This document shows positions 40,262 to 52,441 of a stretch of DNA of 64,000 nucleotides, piece after piece. The position numbers and the translations under genes were made by a program. Below the pieces are notes generated by a model. It had not been told where the DNA came from. It was given only the letters and a program-made list of their open reading frames with translations, and made no database searches. Source of the stretch: Selaginella moellendorffii (Eukaryota > Streptophyta > Lycopodiopsida > Selaginellales > Selaginellaceae). The stretch spans positions 987,996 to 1,051,995 of the forward strand of contig NW_003314309.1 in the NCBI RefSeq assembly GCF_000143415.4. Reading direction: 5' to 3'. The first letter of the stretch is position 1. The number at the start of each line of letters is the position of its first letter.

Positions 40262-42017
40262 TGTGAGACACAAAATCCCTAGGCCCCAAAGTGGAGCCGG
40301 AAGGGCGCCACATGGTAGTGGCCGAAGCGAGAGCCAAACGAGCGTAACACGTTTGGACCAAAAGCTCCGACTTGAAAAGTCAAGAGCGGGAGTGGAACTC
40401 TCAACGAAGTGCTCGAGGAACGAGCACGAAGAGAGCAAAAGGCGAGGCTCCAAAAAGGGACCCAAAAGGGCCAACACATGACATGTCGGAGTGTCCAAGA
40501 TGGACTCGAGTTGGAGTCCAAAGTGGAGTCCGAGATGGACCCGAGTTGGAGTCCGAAGTGGAGTCCGAGATGGACCCGAGTTGGAGTCCGAAGTGGAGTC
40601 CGAGATGGACCCGAGATGGAGTCCGAGATGGAGTCCGAAGTGGAGTCCAAGGTGGACCCGAGATGGACCTGAGTTGGAGTCCGAAGTGGAGTTCGAGATG
40701 GACCCGAGATGGAGTCCGAGATGGAGTCCGAGATGGAGTCCGAGGTGGACCCGAGATGGACCCGAAATGGAGTCCGAGATGGAGTCCGAGATGGACCCGA
40801 GATGGAGTCCGAGATGGAGTCCGAGATGGACCCGAGATGGACCCGAGATGGAGTCCAAGCTGGAGTCCGAGATGGAGTCCGAGATGGAGTCCGAGATGGA
40901 GTCCGAAGCCGAGACCGAGACCGAGATCGGGACCGAGACCAAGACCGAGGCCGAGGCCGAGACCGAGCCCGAGCCCGAGTCCGAGTCCGAGTCCGAGTCC
41001 GAGTCCGAGTCCGGAGCCTGAGAGGGTGAAAGCCCAAAGCGTTCGTCTCCCAGACCCTGGGGGGTTTGGTGAGCTCCAAAAGTATAGTAGGGGGGAGGAC
41101 TGCAGTGGAGCCAGTTTGGCCAGGAAAGGCCAGTTTGGCCCAGGAAGGCCGGACCCAGTGTTGGGTGATGAGCTGCCCACTGGGAAGTCCAAGACTAGAG
41201 TGAACACAGACCGACAAGTGGGGTAGCTTGGTGAAGTGTTCAAGAGCCGGCTCTAGTTCCCCCGGGAGATCGACTGGCCGATGCTCCCAGTCCAAGTGTG
41301 GGTGGCACTACCTACTTGGATACCTGGTGTGGCTCAACGGAACCCGCTCTAAGCCCATGGCTAGAGCACCCAAGGGCAGAAGGCGAGGAGAGTACCCAGG
41401 TGGCTCGCGTAAGGCCACGGTGTTCCGAAATGTTGTCCCAAAGGCCCAGACTGTGGAAAGGAAGAGGAGCAGTCCTCTGGGGTAGTGACCAAGGACACAG
41501 TCGTGTGGTGAGGAAGTCCCAGAGGACTGTGGGACTTAGTGGTCGGGCCTGTGGGTCTCGATCCAGTGGCAGTGTTGGCAAACACGGCCAGGGGCAGAAA
41601 GGGACTTAGTGGGGACTGACAGAGGGATATTGGGGAAGGCTATTCCCCTTGTCGGTGGGCATCCTAAGGATGCTAAGGAGTGGATTTGAGATGACCACTC
41701 ACGGATGGTTTGCCTAGTCTTGGAGAGCCAAGACGGTGATGCAAGTGGTATTGGACCACCAGTGTGGCAAAGGTGATTGGGCATGTCCTTAGCGTAATGG
41801 GCTGCTATGTCGGTGGTACCTTTGAGTGTCGGTCATGGGATCGGACACGTGGAGCACTTGGACCAAGTGCAAATGTTGAGTGGCATGGATGCCATTCTCG
41901 GGGCTAGCAAGTCCCAAGTCCTGGATTGGACTTATGGAGGTTGTGAATGAGACTCCTCCAAGTGGTCAGAGGTGTGGTTAAGTGACTAAAGTAGAATGGA
42001 AAATTTAGTCGCTTACA
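40262..42017 (+). repeat. LARD 5' LTR
   Basis: 1756 bp; contains the 12-bp repeat array at 40497-41017. It has one more 12-bp unit and one fewer 6-bp unit than the 3' LTR. Confidence 0.92.
40497..41017. repeat. 12-bp/6-bp tandem array in the 5' LTR
   Basis: Units GAGATGGAGTCC, GAGATGGACCCG and GAAGTGGAGTCC, ending in GAGACC/GAGTCC hexamers. Open frames of up to 340 codons in several phases and on both strands (WSPR, ESEM, DGVR, TPSR, LGLH repeats) are consequences of the 3-divisible period and are not genes. The second copy is at 46346-46868. Confidence 0.93.
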
Positions 42018-45000
42018 ATTTGGTATTGGAGCTGTTCCTTAGTCCGACTTTTATTGGTGCTCAAGTATATCACCACTAGTGTTGGCATCGGAAGGTCCGA
42101 GGAGTGGGCCTATCCTTGAGGAGTAGCAAGTCGGGAAGACATGGCTCTCCATTACAGTTCATGTGTGAACTTGTAGACGAGGTGGTGGATAGAAAAGGGC
42201 CAATAATGGAACGACTTTGGGATCTTGGGAACAGTATATGGTTTTCCTCAAAGAGTTGAGGATGTGATCCAGATGAGCGTTTGACTTAGCAAACTGACTA
42301 ATGTAGTTGTGGTAAACAACTACAGTTGGGATCACGGGAAAGATAAAGACTCCAAAGCAATAAAGGAGTCACAAGATTTTTCTCATATAGTTGAGGTTGG
42401 TGCTCATGAATGTGAGACCAGAAGTAATGACCGTGGGAGGTCAAATACGGAAGAGGACTCAAGTCCTTGAAAAGGTAGCCGGGGCTACCTCTAATAAATG
42501 CTGGAACAACCCAAGGAGTTGGGGGTGTATTAAGTGGATGAGTTGGTGTTCTCATCACATGGACAAGTAGTCCTAAGGGGCAAAGGTTGCCCCCAGAGAA
42601 CAAAATCAAGTGTCGGAGTAACACTTGTGAAAATAGTCCTTTTGAGTAGGACAGGAATGCAAGAAGTGTATTCCAGTGAGCTAGTGCCTCACAAGTAAGA
42701 CCTTACGGGTCTGTGGATTAACCAAGTCCAAAACTGCTGGATGACTCAAGTAGAGTCAACGGATGGTCCTAAAAGGACTGATGGAAGCATTTGGACTGAG
42801 GTGTGTTGTACCCCACAAAGGATGGGGGGGGGGATCATAGGATCTAAGGATGAGAACAGAGGGTATCTCATCGATGGCAAAATGTGCCATGCTAAAGTTA
42901 TGGGAAAGGTGTTCCCAGAAGAAAACAACTTTGACATAGAGTTGTGTGTGACCTCTATGGTGCAGTGCTAACTGATGGTTGGCATGAGAAAGAGCGGTGT
43001 TGGTCTTGGCAAAGACTTAGACACAAGGGGAAATGTCATAGAGGTAGGCTCGTGGAGCCGATGGTGTGGAGACACCAAATGTGCCAAGGTGTGATACCTT
43101 GAGGCTATGTTGGTGGGTTCATGAGAACCCCTTGCCAAAGGAATCCCAATGGAAATGGGAATGGCATAGCCTAAGCTGCAGAGCATGCAGTTGGAGTGTG
43201 GTGACCCAAATAATGATGGAGGTGTGAAAGCACCAAGCAATGAGTTGTAGGACTTGACAACTATGAGGCAACTAAGCAAGAGGTGCAAAATAACTGGTTA
43301 AACGGGTAGAAAGTAGCTACCCAAGACTTCTTAATAGCATAGGGAAGTTGGATATACCCTTACGGGGGATAAGTTGCTTGTGTTGCGATATAGTAAGTCA
43401 ATGTCATAAAAGGAAATACTCATTGTCAAAAAGCCATCATTGGGACACCCGAACACTCTAGAACACCAGAAGGTGGTGTTTGATGTCGCGAGGGCAATGG
43501 ATAAAGCCCAAGGGGCTAAGTCCCTAGCGAATGATGGATAGAAGGTGCTATCCAAATGTCCAAGGTTACGGAGACAGGAGAGGACTGTCTACCCGAGTTG
43601 GACAAAACCAAAAATGGAATTTTGGCAAGGCTAGTGATGGGCATGCAAAGGCCCATAAGCAACAATGTAATCCCAGTGTGTGGGATTATAAGGTGAGCAT
43701 ACCCGGATTGAGGAACCACTCCCTAGGCTATTGGGTAGGTTCATCCCTAAGAATACTTGCTAAAGCATGATAGAAAGTGCAAAGCTATCCTCCTGGTCTA
43801 GAGGAGAATGACCAAAGGAAAGGTGTGAAGCCAAAAAGCAAGAAGTAAGGGGATAGAACCGAACCGTAGGAATCAAAGGGCATAACCAAGGTTGGTTATG
43901 CCAGTTGGGAGTGGAGAATCAAGTGGGGGCTCGAGGGTGTTGCCGCTAGCAACCGTGATGCCATAGAGAGTCTAAAATATGGAATTGTCCATGTTAGACT
44001 AGGTGGCATTTAGAAGGCTTGCAAAAAGGGAGGCCTTAGCAAGCTGAGGGATAGAGTTCCTTCAAGGTTCCCAAAGACGATTCTAGGTAGCTTAGTACCT
44101 AGAAAGGCCAAGTGTAAATGGTTCATGGAATGCGCGAAATCAGAGTGGCGCAGCAGAAGCGTGGTCTTGAAGCTTGCCATGAGGCAAGGTTATCAAGGTT
44201 AGGGAAGTAGTTCCCGAGTGTTCAAAGAGAGGGCTTTGAACGAAAGTCGATGGTCAAGGACTTTCACGCTTATGCAGGAACCATGTTACAGTGGTCGGAG
44301 GACTTGCCAAGCGAGATTGGCACGTCGGGGGAACAAATACCCTAGTTGAAGGTGATAACTTCAAAAAGGGTGGGCCATGGGGCCGAGCATGGAAGAGTCC
44401 ATGCATGATCACAAACATGTCAAGTGAGAGGACTTGGCAGTGTGGAGGAACTAGGTTCCTAAACTGTGATCTGTAGCGCGCTTTAAAAATAAGTTGGTGC
44501 ACCGGCGTGGGGAGTCACGCCAGGCATCTTGTGTGATGCCGTCCGTAGATGCATATACGGAGGTTGGGTTCAAGTCCCAACCCTCTAGTGCTTGGGTTCG
44601 AGTCCCAAATCACTAGGGCGTGGTGATGGTTTGGAATATGAGGACACTCATATTTCGGTGGTCATGGACTCTCAGTGGGGAGACTGGTTTGGGCACACCG
44701 CCAAGCGAGGGATGCCTCGGAGTCGTGATGCACGGTTAGATTGCTTAGTGTGAAAGCTCAGCATATCTAACTTGACCACTTTGGTGCAAGTGGCACCAAG
44801 GTCGTGGTGAGTGAGATGGGGACACCTAATCTCAGTTGCTATGAACCCTTGGCCGTAAGGGCTAGCTTGGGTGCACCGCCAAGTGTGGGGGATGCCCCCG
44901 GGGTTATAGTCAACAACTTGGAGATCTAGAAGACCAAGTACCTCTTGGCAACTCTGTTAAGGTGCCAAGGTGAGATCACCAGGTGATCTTATGGCCAGAT

Positions 45001-46117
45001 AAGGACAAGGTCCTTGGTTGGCTAAGGAATGAAGTTCCTGGTTCAAAATGTTGAAATTGAACTGTTTAAGGTGGTGTGGCTTGGTCGTGATGACCAAGTG
45101 GGAAGAGCACCTAAGGGAAATAAACTATGTCTGTGCGATGGCATAGTGAGTCCGAGGAAAGTAGTCTCTATAAAAGACCCATGGGAGGGTCACGAAGTTG
45201 GGCCGTGGATAGAGCCCATAGCAGAAGATGCTAAAGAGACGTACTAGGGGTGAACATCCTTCGGACTTGGCAAAGAAGAGTCTTTGCTATGGAATCGAAA
45301 CAATACCTCAAGGAGGGAGGTAGAGATTCGATGGTGCTTGGTGCAACAATCAACGGATAGGAGCAAAAGATGAGTGGCCAAGATAGGGCTGTGGAATCCC
45401 TTGGAAGGAATCCAAGTGACAAAGTTAGGCGAGGAACACTAATGTGTTGGACGCTAACAAGTTGCGGGAAAGGAAGTGTGTTTCCAAGGAGGGATTCCGA
45501 AATGCTCCGATTTGGCGAAAGTGGAAGCTCCAAGGGAGGGAGCGGTAAGGTAACCAAATGATAGGGCCATGAACAGCCCTAGCACAAAGTATGATAACTG
45601 GAACTTTGGCACGAAATAGAAGAAAGGATGATGGTGCCCTCGAGTAGAGAACTTCCTAGGATGGGAAGTGGAGTTGCACAAAAGGTGCAAGGCAAGATGT
45701 CGGAGACACCTAGGAAATTGACTCCAAGAAGTCAAAATTCAAAGTTCCAAAGTGCAAAGGTTATATCGATGGAAATTGAGACTACTCGAGAAAGAGTAGT
45801 GGGATTGACTTAGAGAAGGGTCTCTAAGAGGTTTAGCGAGAACTAAACCAATAAAAGGAGAGAACCAGTATATGTGGTCCAATCAGTCTCTAAGTTGGAG
45901 AGACTACCCTTCTTAGAGGATATGCAAAAGGCATGGTGAGCCTTCAATGTCCAACCATTGACGAATATGGAGAAGGCATGGTGAGCCTTCAAGGTCACAC
46001 CATTGACAAATATTGGCTACGCGCCAAGGATGGAAATGGTAACACATGCGGGTGTTACTTTATAAAATGGTTCACCGTTCGATGAGGACATCGAACTTCG
46101 TCTATGGGTGGTGGAGT
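42018..46117 (+). other. LARD interior, non-coding
   Basis: No ORF above about 110 codons and no recognisable retroelement motif on either strand. A weak internal duplication exists: CACCGCCAAGCGAGGGATGC (44698 area) and CACCGCCAAGTGTGGGGGAT (44876 area), each preceded by a related gtgag/tggggac segment. Conserved structure without protein is typical of LARDs. Confidence 0.75.
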
Positions 46118-47867
46118 TGTGAGACACAAAATCCCTAGGCCCCAAAGTGGAGCCGGAAGGGCGCCACATGGTAGTGGCCGAAGCGAGAGCCAAACGAGCG
46201 TAACACGTTTGGACCAAAAACTCCGACTTGAAAAGTCAAGAGCGGGAGTGGAACTCCCAACGAAGTGCTCGAGGAACGAGCACGAAGCGAGCAAAAGGCG
46301 AGGCTCCAAAAAGGGACCCAAAAGGGCCAACATATGACATGTGGGAGTGTCCGAGATGGACTCGAGTTGGAGTCCGAAGTGGAGTCCGAGATGGACCCGA
46401 GTTGGAGTCCGAAGTGGAGTCCGAGATGGACCCGAGTTGGAGTCCGAAGTGGAGTCCGAGATGGACCCGAGATGGAGTCCGAGATGGAGTCCGAAGTGGA
46501 GTCCAAGGTGGACCCGAGATGGACCCGAGTTGGAGTCCGAAGTGGAGTTCGAGATGGACCCGAGATGGAGTCCGAGATGGAGTCCGAGATGGAGTCCGAG
46601 GTGGACCCGAGATGGACCCGAAATGGAGTCTGAGATGGAGTCCGAGATGGACCCGAGATGGAGTCCGAGATGGAGTCCGAGATGGACCCGAGATGGACCC
46701 GAGATGGAGTCCAAGCTGGAGTCCGAGATGGAGTCCGAGATGGAGTCCGAAGCCGAGACCGAGACCGAGATCGGGACCGAGACCGAGACCGAGGCCGAGG
46801 CCGAGACCGAGCCCGAGCCCGAGTCCGAGTCCGAGTCCGAGTCCGAGTCCGAGTCCGAGTCCGGAGCCTGAGAGGGTGAAAGCCCAAAGCGTTCGTCTCC
46901 CAGACCCTGGGGGGTTTGGTGAGCTCCAAAAGTATAGTAGGGGGGAGGACTGCAGTGGAGCCAGTTTGGCCAGGAAAGGCCAGTTTGGCCCAGGAAGGCC
47001 GGACCCAGTGTTGGGTGATGAGCTGCCCACTGGGAAGTCCAAGACTAGAGTGAACACAGACCGACAAGTGGGGTAGCTTGGTGAAGTGTTCAAGAGCCGG
47101 CTCTAGTTCCCCCGGGAGATCGACTGGCCGATGCTCCCAGTCCAAGTGTGGGTGGCACTACCTACTTGGATACCTGGTGTGGCTCAACGGAACCCGCTCT
47201 AAGCCCATGGCTAGAGCACCCAAGGGCAGAAGGCGAGGAGAGTACCCAGGTGGCTCGCGTAAGGCCACGGTGTTCCGAAATGTTGTCCCAAAGGCCCAGA
47301 CTGTGGAAAGGAAGAGGAGCAGTCCTCTGGGGTAGTGACCAAGGACACAGTCGTGTGGTGAAGAAGTCCCAGAGGACTGTGGGACTTAGTGGTCGGGCCT
47401 ATGGGTCTCGATCCAGTGGCAGTGTTAGCAAACACGGCCAGGGGCAGAAAGGGACTTAGTGGGGACTGACAGAGGGATATTGGGGAAGGCTATTCCCCTT
47501 GTCGGTGGGCATCCTAAGGATGCTAAGGAGTGGATCTGAGATGACCACTCACGGATGGTTTGCCTAGTCTTGGAGAGCCAAGACGGTGATGCAAGTGGTA
47601 TTGGACCACCAGTGTGGCAAAGGTGATTGGGCATGTCCTTAGCGTAATGGGCTGCTATGTCGGTGGTACCTTTGAGTGTCGGTCATGGGATCGGACACGT
47701 GGAGCACTTGGACCAAGTGCAAATGTTGAGTGGCATGGACGCCATTCTCGGGGCTAGCAAGTCCCAAGTCCTGGATTGGACTTATGGAGGTTGTGAATGA
47801 GACTCCTCCAAGTGGTCAGAGGTGTGGTTAAGTGACTAAAGTAGAATGGAAAATTTAGTCGCTTACA
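46118..47867 (+). repeat. LARD 3' LTR
   Basis: 1750 bp; array at 46346-46868. Nearly identical to the 5' LTR. Confidence 0.92.
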
Positions 47868-47872
47868 CATGG

Positions 47873-49760
47873 GAGTCTTTTTGTGAAGACCATAAAATTC
47901 TAATATTGGGCAAAGTATAGTGTGTTCAATTTAGGATTGGGGACATGTTAGTGGGCCTTTTGAATGTGTATGTGCCAGTGGGGAGTTAATCCAAAAGGGT
48001 AGAGTTTTGGCATGAGTTAGTATGCTATGTACTTGCACAACCATCGGCATGGATGATCACTAGAGATTTCAACTTTATGGAAGAAGAGCTAGATAAGGAA
48101 GGGAAAGAAATAAGAGATAAGAGGACAAGAAAGGAAAAAGCAATGTGGTTATAAGTAATGCTTGCAATTTGGTTAGAAGATGCATATAACATCCTTGGGT
48201 TTGTGCAACACCAATGAAGGTACACATGGCAAAAACACCAACGGGGAATTCAACAACAATTAGATCCATTCTATGTCACTTGAATTATGTCATAATAGTG
48301 GAAAGTTGGATATTGCTACAAGGTACAGAGATTTCTCAAATTATAATTTAGTGTTATTGACTCTTCATATCCTAAAGAGATGGGGAATAAAGAGGCTACC
48401 TCCAATCTCAAAGAAAAATTTGGATGATGTAGAACTTGATGGATCCATAAAAGAGAAGTGGTACCAGAAAAAGGGTGGGGATCTCTATAAATTCATGATA
48501 AATATAGCCAATGAAATCTGGAAAAAACCATAAAACAAGCAAAAGAAAGTATTTCATAAAGTGCAAGCAATAAGAAGGAATATCAAAGCTATCAAAAGGT
48601 TGGTTAGGCTTAGATTGCAAAACACGTCTCCACCAATGTTTAGGCTCAAGGACAACCAAAGGGAGATGCATACAAATTTACATAAGATGCATAAGATGGT
48701 AGAGATATATTATCAAAAACTCTTTACTGCAAAGTTATAGACTAAAGACAGGAAAAAGGCAATGAATGAAGTGCTCTAATTTGTGCCTCATAAAGTAGAT
48801 GACTCATCTGCAAAAGCCTTATATAGAATGTTCACGCTCAATGAGCTAAAGGAAGTAATAAGGGATTTGAATAATGATAATGCCTGAGGAGGATGGAATG
48901 CCACCAGTGTATCATAAAGTAAATTGAGAGTAGTTAGGACTAGAAGTCTTGAGTACATGGAATGAGGTGATGGAACGGGAAAATGGNNNNNNNNNNNNNN
49001 NNNNNNNNNNNNNNNNNNNNNNNNNNNNNNNNNNNNNNNNNNNNNNNNNNNNNNNNNNNNNNNNNNNNNNNNNNNNNNNNNNNNNNACTGATATTACTAG
49101 AAACAATACAATACATAACATGCAAAATGGTTTTATAGAAGGGAGATAGTTGGTAGATAATATATTGACAAAGTTGCACTGCTGACATAAGAACAAGTAA
49201 AGGATCAAGGTTTGAAAATAGCAATAATACTACTAGACTATGAAAAAGTATATGATAGACTGGACTAAGAATTCTAAGAATTGGCATCCCAAATAAACAT
49301 TGAGAACTCAATTAGCAAAGATAAAGGATCAATTATTCACCCTAGAGGCAAAAAAGATGGAGGTATCCATGGATAGCCACTTTGGTCACAATAGATGGGA
49401 CAGTGGGTAATACAATTAAATTGCAATGGTCAGTAAAACAAGGGTGTATATTGGCTTCTTTTTTGTTCTTATTTGTGGTGGATACTTTAGCATATTATTT
49501 AGCAAGATAGAAGGGATGGTTTTACCTGGGTGTAAAGACTTATTATAGGACATGAGAACAATAGTAGAAAATCAATTGAAATCTAGTGCCTTTGTAGATG
49601 ACATGAGAATCATAGCAATAGATTCCCTAGAAAACATGAGCAAGGTTAAGGAGGATTTGGATTTTTTTAATCTAGCAGCAGGCTCTAGAATAAACAAGGG
49701 GAAATCAGTGGAAATATGATTGCCAAATTTAGACCCGCCAAACTAGGGAAAAGAGTGGGA
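47873..49760 (+). mobile_element. LINE segment 3: endonuclease and reverse transcriptase, decayed
   Basis: Endonuclease: VYVPVGS-like sequence, FWHELVCYVLAQPSAWMITR then DFNFMEEELDKEG (GDFN motif as RDFN). Reverse transcriptase after the gap: QNGFIEGR, LVDNILTKLHC, DYEKVYDRLD, VKQGCILASFLFLFVVDTLA and SAFVDDMRIIAIDSLENM (FxDD box), then LAAGSRINKGKSVE. Stops and frameshifts are frequent. Contains the gap 48987-49086. Confidence 0.82.
48987..49086. other. assembly gap (100 unknown bases)
   Basis: Run of 100 N inside the LINE reverse transcriptase region; a standard placeholder length, so the true size is unknown. Confidence 0.99.
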
Positions 49761-49869
49761 CTTCAAGAAAAGTCAAATCACTAGCACTAGAATAACAAAC
49801 TCATCAAGAATACAAGAAAAGAGCAAAAGAGGGAGAGGAACTCAAGAAAAGGTATCAATATTAGCCATA

Positions 49870-52000
49870 AAACTCTTTTAACAATAAAAATTTTGAAGTT
49901 ATATATTTGAAGTTTTAAAGCCCATTAATCAATATAAGCAACCAACTTTTTTCCACTTCAATAATGGAGTAATTACAATATAATCACCTTCTAACAATGT
50001 CCAAAAACCATGCAAGTATAGATGAAGGTTTTTAAAACCCTAAATTGTTGCTAAAAACTCTTTTTCTATCATGGAATAATTCATTTCTACTGGTTGTAAT
50101 ATATAATCAATGGAATGATGCTAATCAAGCACATTCATGCTTTTTGTATCAACACACCTCTAAAACTAATATCAAAAGTACCCACAAACAAAATGAAATG
50201 TTAAAATTCACCAAAACTAGAGGAGTTGTCAATAGCTTTTTGAAAATCATTTATAATCCTCAAATTAAATGAAAGGCCATATTAACAACTTTAAAAATGC
50301 TTATAGTCCTCATACCAAATGAAATGATGTTAATGACTTTAACAACATTTGTAATGGTGTAGTATAATAAAAAATATAATCAACAAAATGACTAAAATAT
50401 TGCACTTTGCTAAGGAAGTACTACACATCATTTACATACTTCGAAGTAGGGAATTTAAAAATAACTAAAGTTTGTGAGAATTAACTTGTAAACTTTCATG
50501 AGAAATGTGGTACCCATAATAAGTTAGTATTTTTAAACTCAAATACACATTTTGACCACTTTAACTTCAAACCAAATTCTTGCAGCTAATTCAGTATTTT
50601 ATAGACATCATGCCCATATCCCCTTTAAGTAGGTCAAGATATCATTAATGAAGTTAGTAGTCACCTCCATAAAAACCTCACCCACTATCTACTAAAAAGT
50701 TGTCTTGTTTAAATTAAATAGCATCATGAAAAACTCATATAAATCAAATGATGCATGGATAATAGTTTTGGGAACATCCTTCTCTTGGCCATTGGCACTT
50801 ATCAGTACCCCAAAGCAAGATTTGGCAAACCAAGAATTTCACCTCAAATAATCTAGAATATTGGTGGTGTAGGGAAAAGGGTACATATCTAGGATTATCA
50901 TATCATTTAATAGATAATAGTTGATATAGAAGGAAATACTCATATTAAGCTTCATTATAAGATAAGATTCAAATGCTTAAGGAATTTGATACTTTTTTAT
51001 AACACCTTTCTTCAACATCTTTTAGACATTTCCTTATAAATTATTAATCTCCTTTGGTGACTGATGCAAAAAAGGAATCTTGATTAAATGAGCAAATAAA
51101 ATGAAATGTTACAATCTTGACTCTAGACAATAAGTCAAAATCAAAGATACTCCTACTTAAGATGATAGCACAAAAATTGTTTGAGGGATTCGAAAAGGGA
51201 ATAAAAGAACAAAAAGGAAAGAAAGTAGGAAATAATAGAGAGATAAAAATGATAGAAATAGAGGTAAAAGCAAAATAATAAAATATAATAAAAATGAAAA
51301 GAATGAAAGAAATGTAAAGGAGTATGAGATAATGGGAGAAGATTTAAAACCGTATTTGGTATGATTGTTATAGCACACAACAAATCTATATTTGCATAAT
51401 TGTGTTGTAACCATCTTATACTAAAGATGGTTTAACTTGGCACCACCTCCAATGATTAAAACTTAAACTCGAAATCACCTATACATACTGGATCATTGCC
51501 ATAGAGAATGAAAACTAGCTTTGCCAAATAATGCAAATATAGATGGCAATATATATAAAGAATAAACTCAAATCTGTATTGACAAGTTTAAAAAGGATAA
51601 TGGTATACTTTTTGCTATAAAACTGAATTTAGAAAGTGAACATAGAATGAATTAGTGCCCCTTAATGATATTCTTGAAAGAAGGATAGAAGGGTCACAGA
51701 TTTATTTGCAGAAGGTCCTTAAACTATTGCAACTCTTTATTTCTTGAAAGTATTTCAATGTCAAAACCTTCTACTAAAGTAATATAAACAAAATGTTGAT
51801 CTTAAAGCCTCCACCTAGGAAATGGAGAACATCAATCCAAAAAACATCAATAATGCTGATATATATAATTAACCGCATCACACACCTAACAATAAACATT
51901 ATTACTACAATTATATCCTCATCCTTATCTTTGAATATGGGTAGTAGTAGCATCAATCTTTATTAGAATAAATGTACACCAACCTAACACCAATAGTTAC
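49870..52000 (-). mobile_element. second decayed Ty3/gypsy copy, opposite orientation
   Basis: On - the blocks match the left gypsy element in order: the stretch around the empty TRIM-2 site (51826-51811), a CT-rich spacer (51400-51180), the empty TRIM-1 site (51156-51147), RT fragments (reversed near 50960-50830: LLSIK, then DMYPFPYTTNILDYL-like), and the RNase H link (reversed near 50440-50330: DVQYFL, SKVQYFS). Strongly decayed. It is more deleted at its 3' end than the left copy. Confidence 0.72.
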
Positions 52001-52441
52001 ATGTGCTTTAGGTTCATTTCCCATGCTCATTCCCATAGAATTGCTTATACTTATTGAACATTGTGATTCTCTCAGCTGGGCTAGCTTCTGAAGCCATAAT
52101 TTTGAGATCACCTAAAGGTCGTCAAGGCATATCTCAGAGGACATTAATCTTTAAGACTTGATTTGAAACAAACAGTACCTTTACTACTTAGAGGTTCCTG
52201 GCTATCCCCGGGCTGGCAAGGTGGGAGCTAGATCTGAGACTCCTCGATCGATAACAGTTAGAGATTAAGAGGGTTCTGCAGCTCATCTATGGCCTGGAGA
52301 TAAGTTCAAAAGTTGTTCTTGGCAGAAATTAACAACTTTGCTTCAAACACCGAGCAGTATTAAGTATTTAAATTATAAGGTCAGAAAAGATAATGTTGAT
52401 CAATAAAAAAAATTAATTCAACAGAGAGTTGAATAAATTGC
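52000..52441. other. non-coding stretch downstream of the Fic gene
   Basis: No ORF or repeat recognised. The AT-rich part at 52330-52440 directly follows the Fic stop and may hold its polyadenylation region. Confidence 0.4.

Larger units (their letters stand above)
40262..47867. mobile_element. LARD-type non-autonomous LTR retrotransposon
   Basis: LTRs 40262-42017 (1756 bp) and 46118-47867 (1750 bp) start TGTGAGACAC and end AGTCGCTTACA. CATGG flanks both ends (40257-40261, 47868-47872). TGGTATTGGAGC at 42021-42032 resembles the tRNA-iMet primer-binding site, so the element is in + orientation; GGGTGGTGGAGT before 46118 can be the polypurine tract. The LTRs differ at roughly one base per hundred plus one 12-bp and one 6-bp repeat unit, so it is recent. 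The 4.1-kb interior shows no gag or pol motif. It interrupts the LINE endonuclease. Confidence 0.92.

Noticed and set aside
40497-41017. CRISPR-like array
   Set aside because: Repeats are 12 bp without unique spacers, in a plant LTR.
40279-41295. Open frames of 280-340 codons on both strands in the LARD LTRs (also 46135-47145)
   Set aside because: They are read out of a 12-bp tandem array with a period divisible by three, overlap in several phases, and consist of repeated four-residue words.
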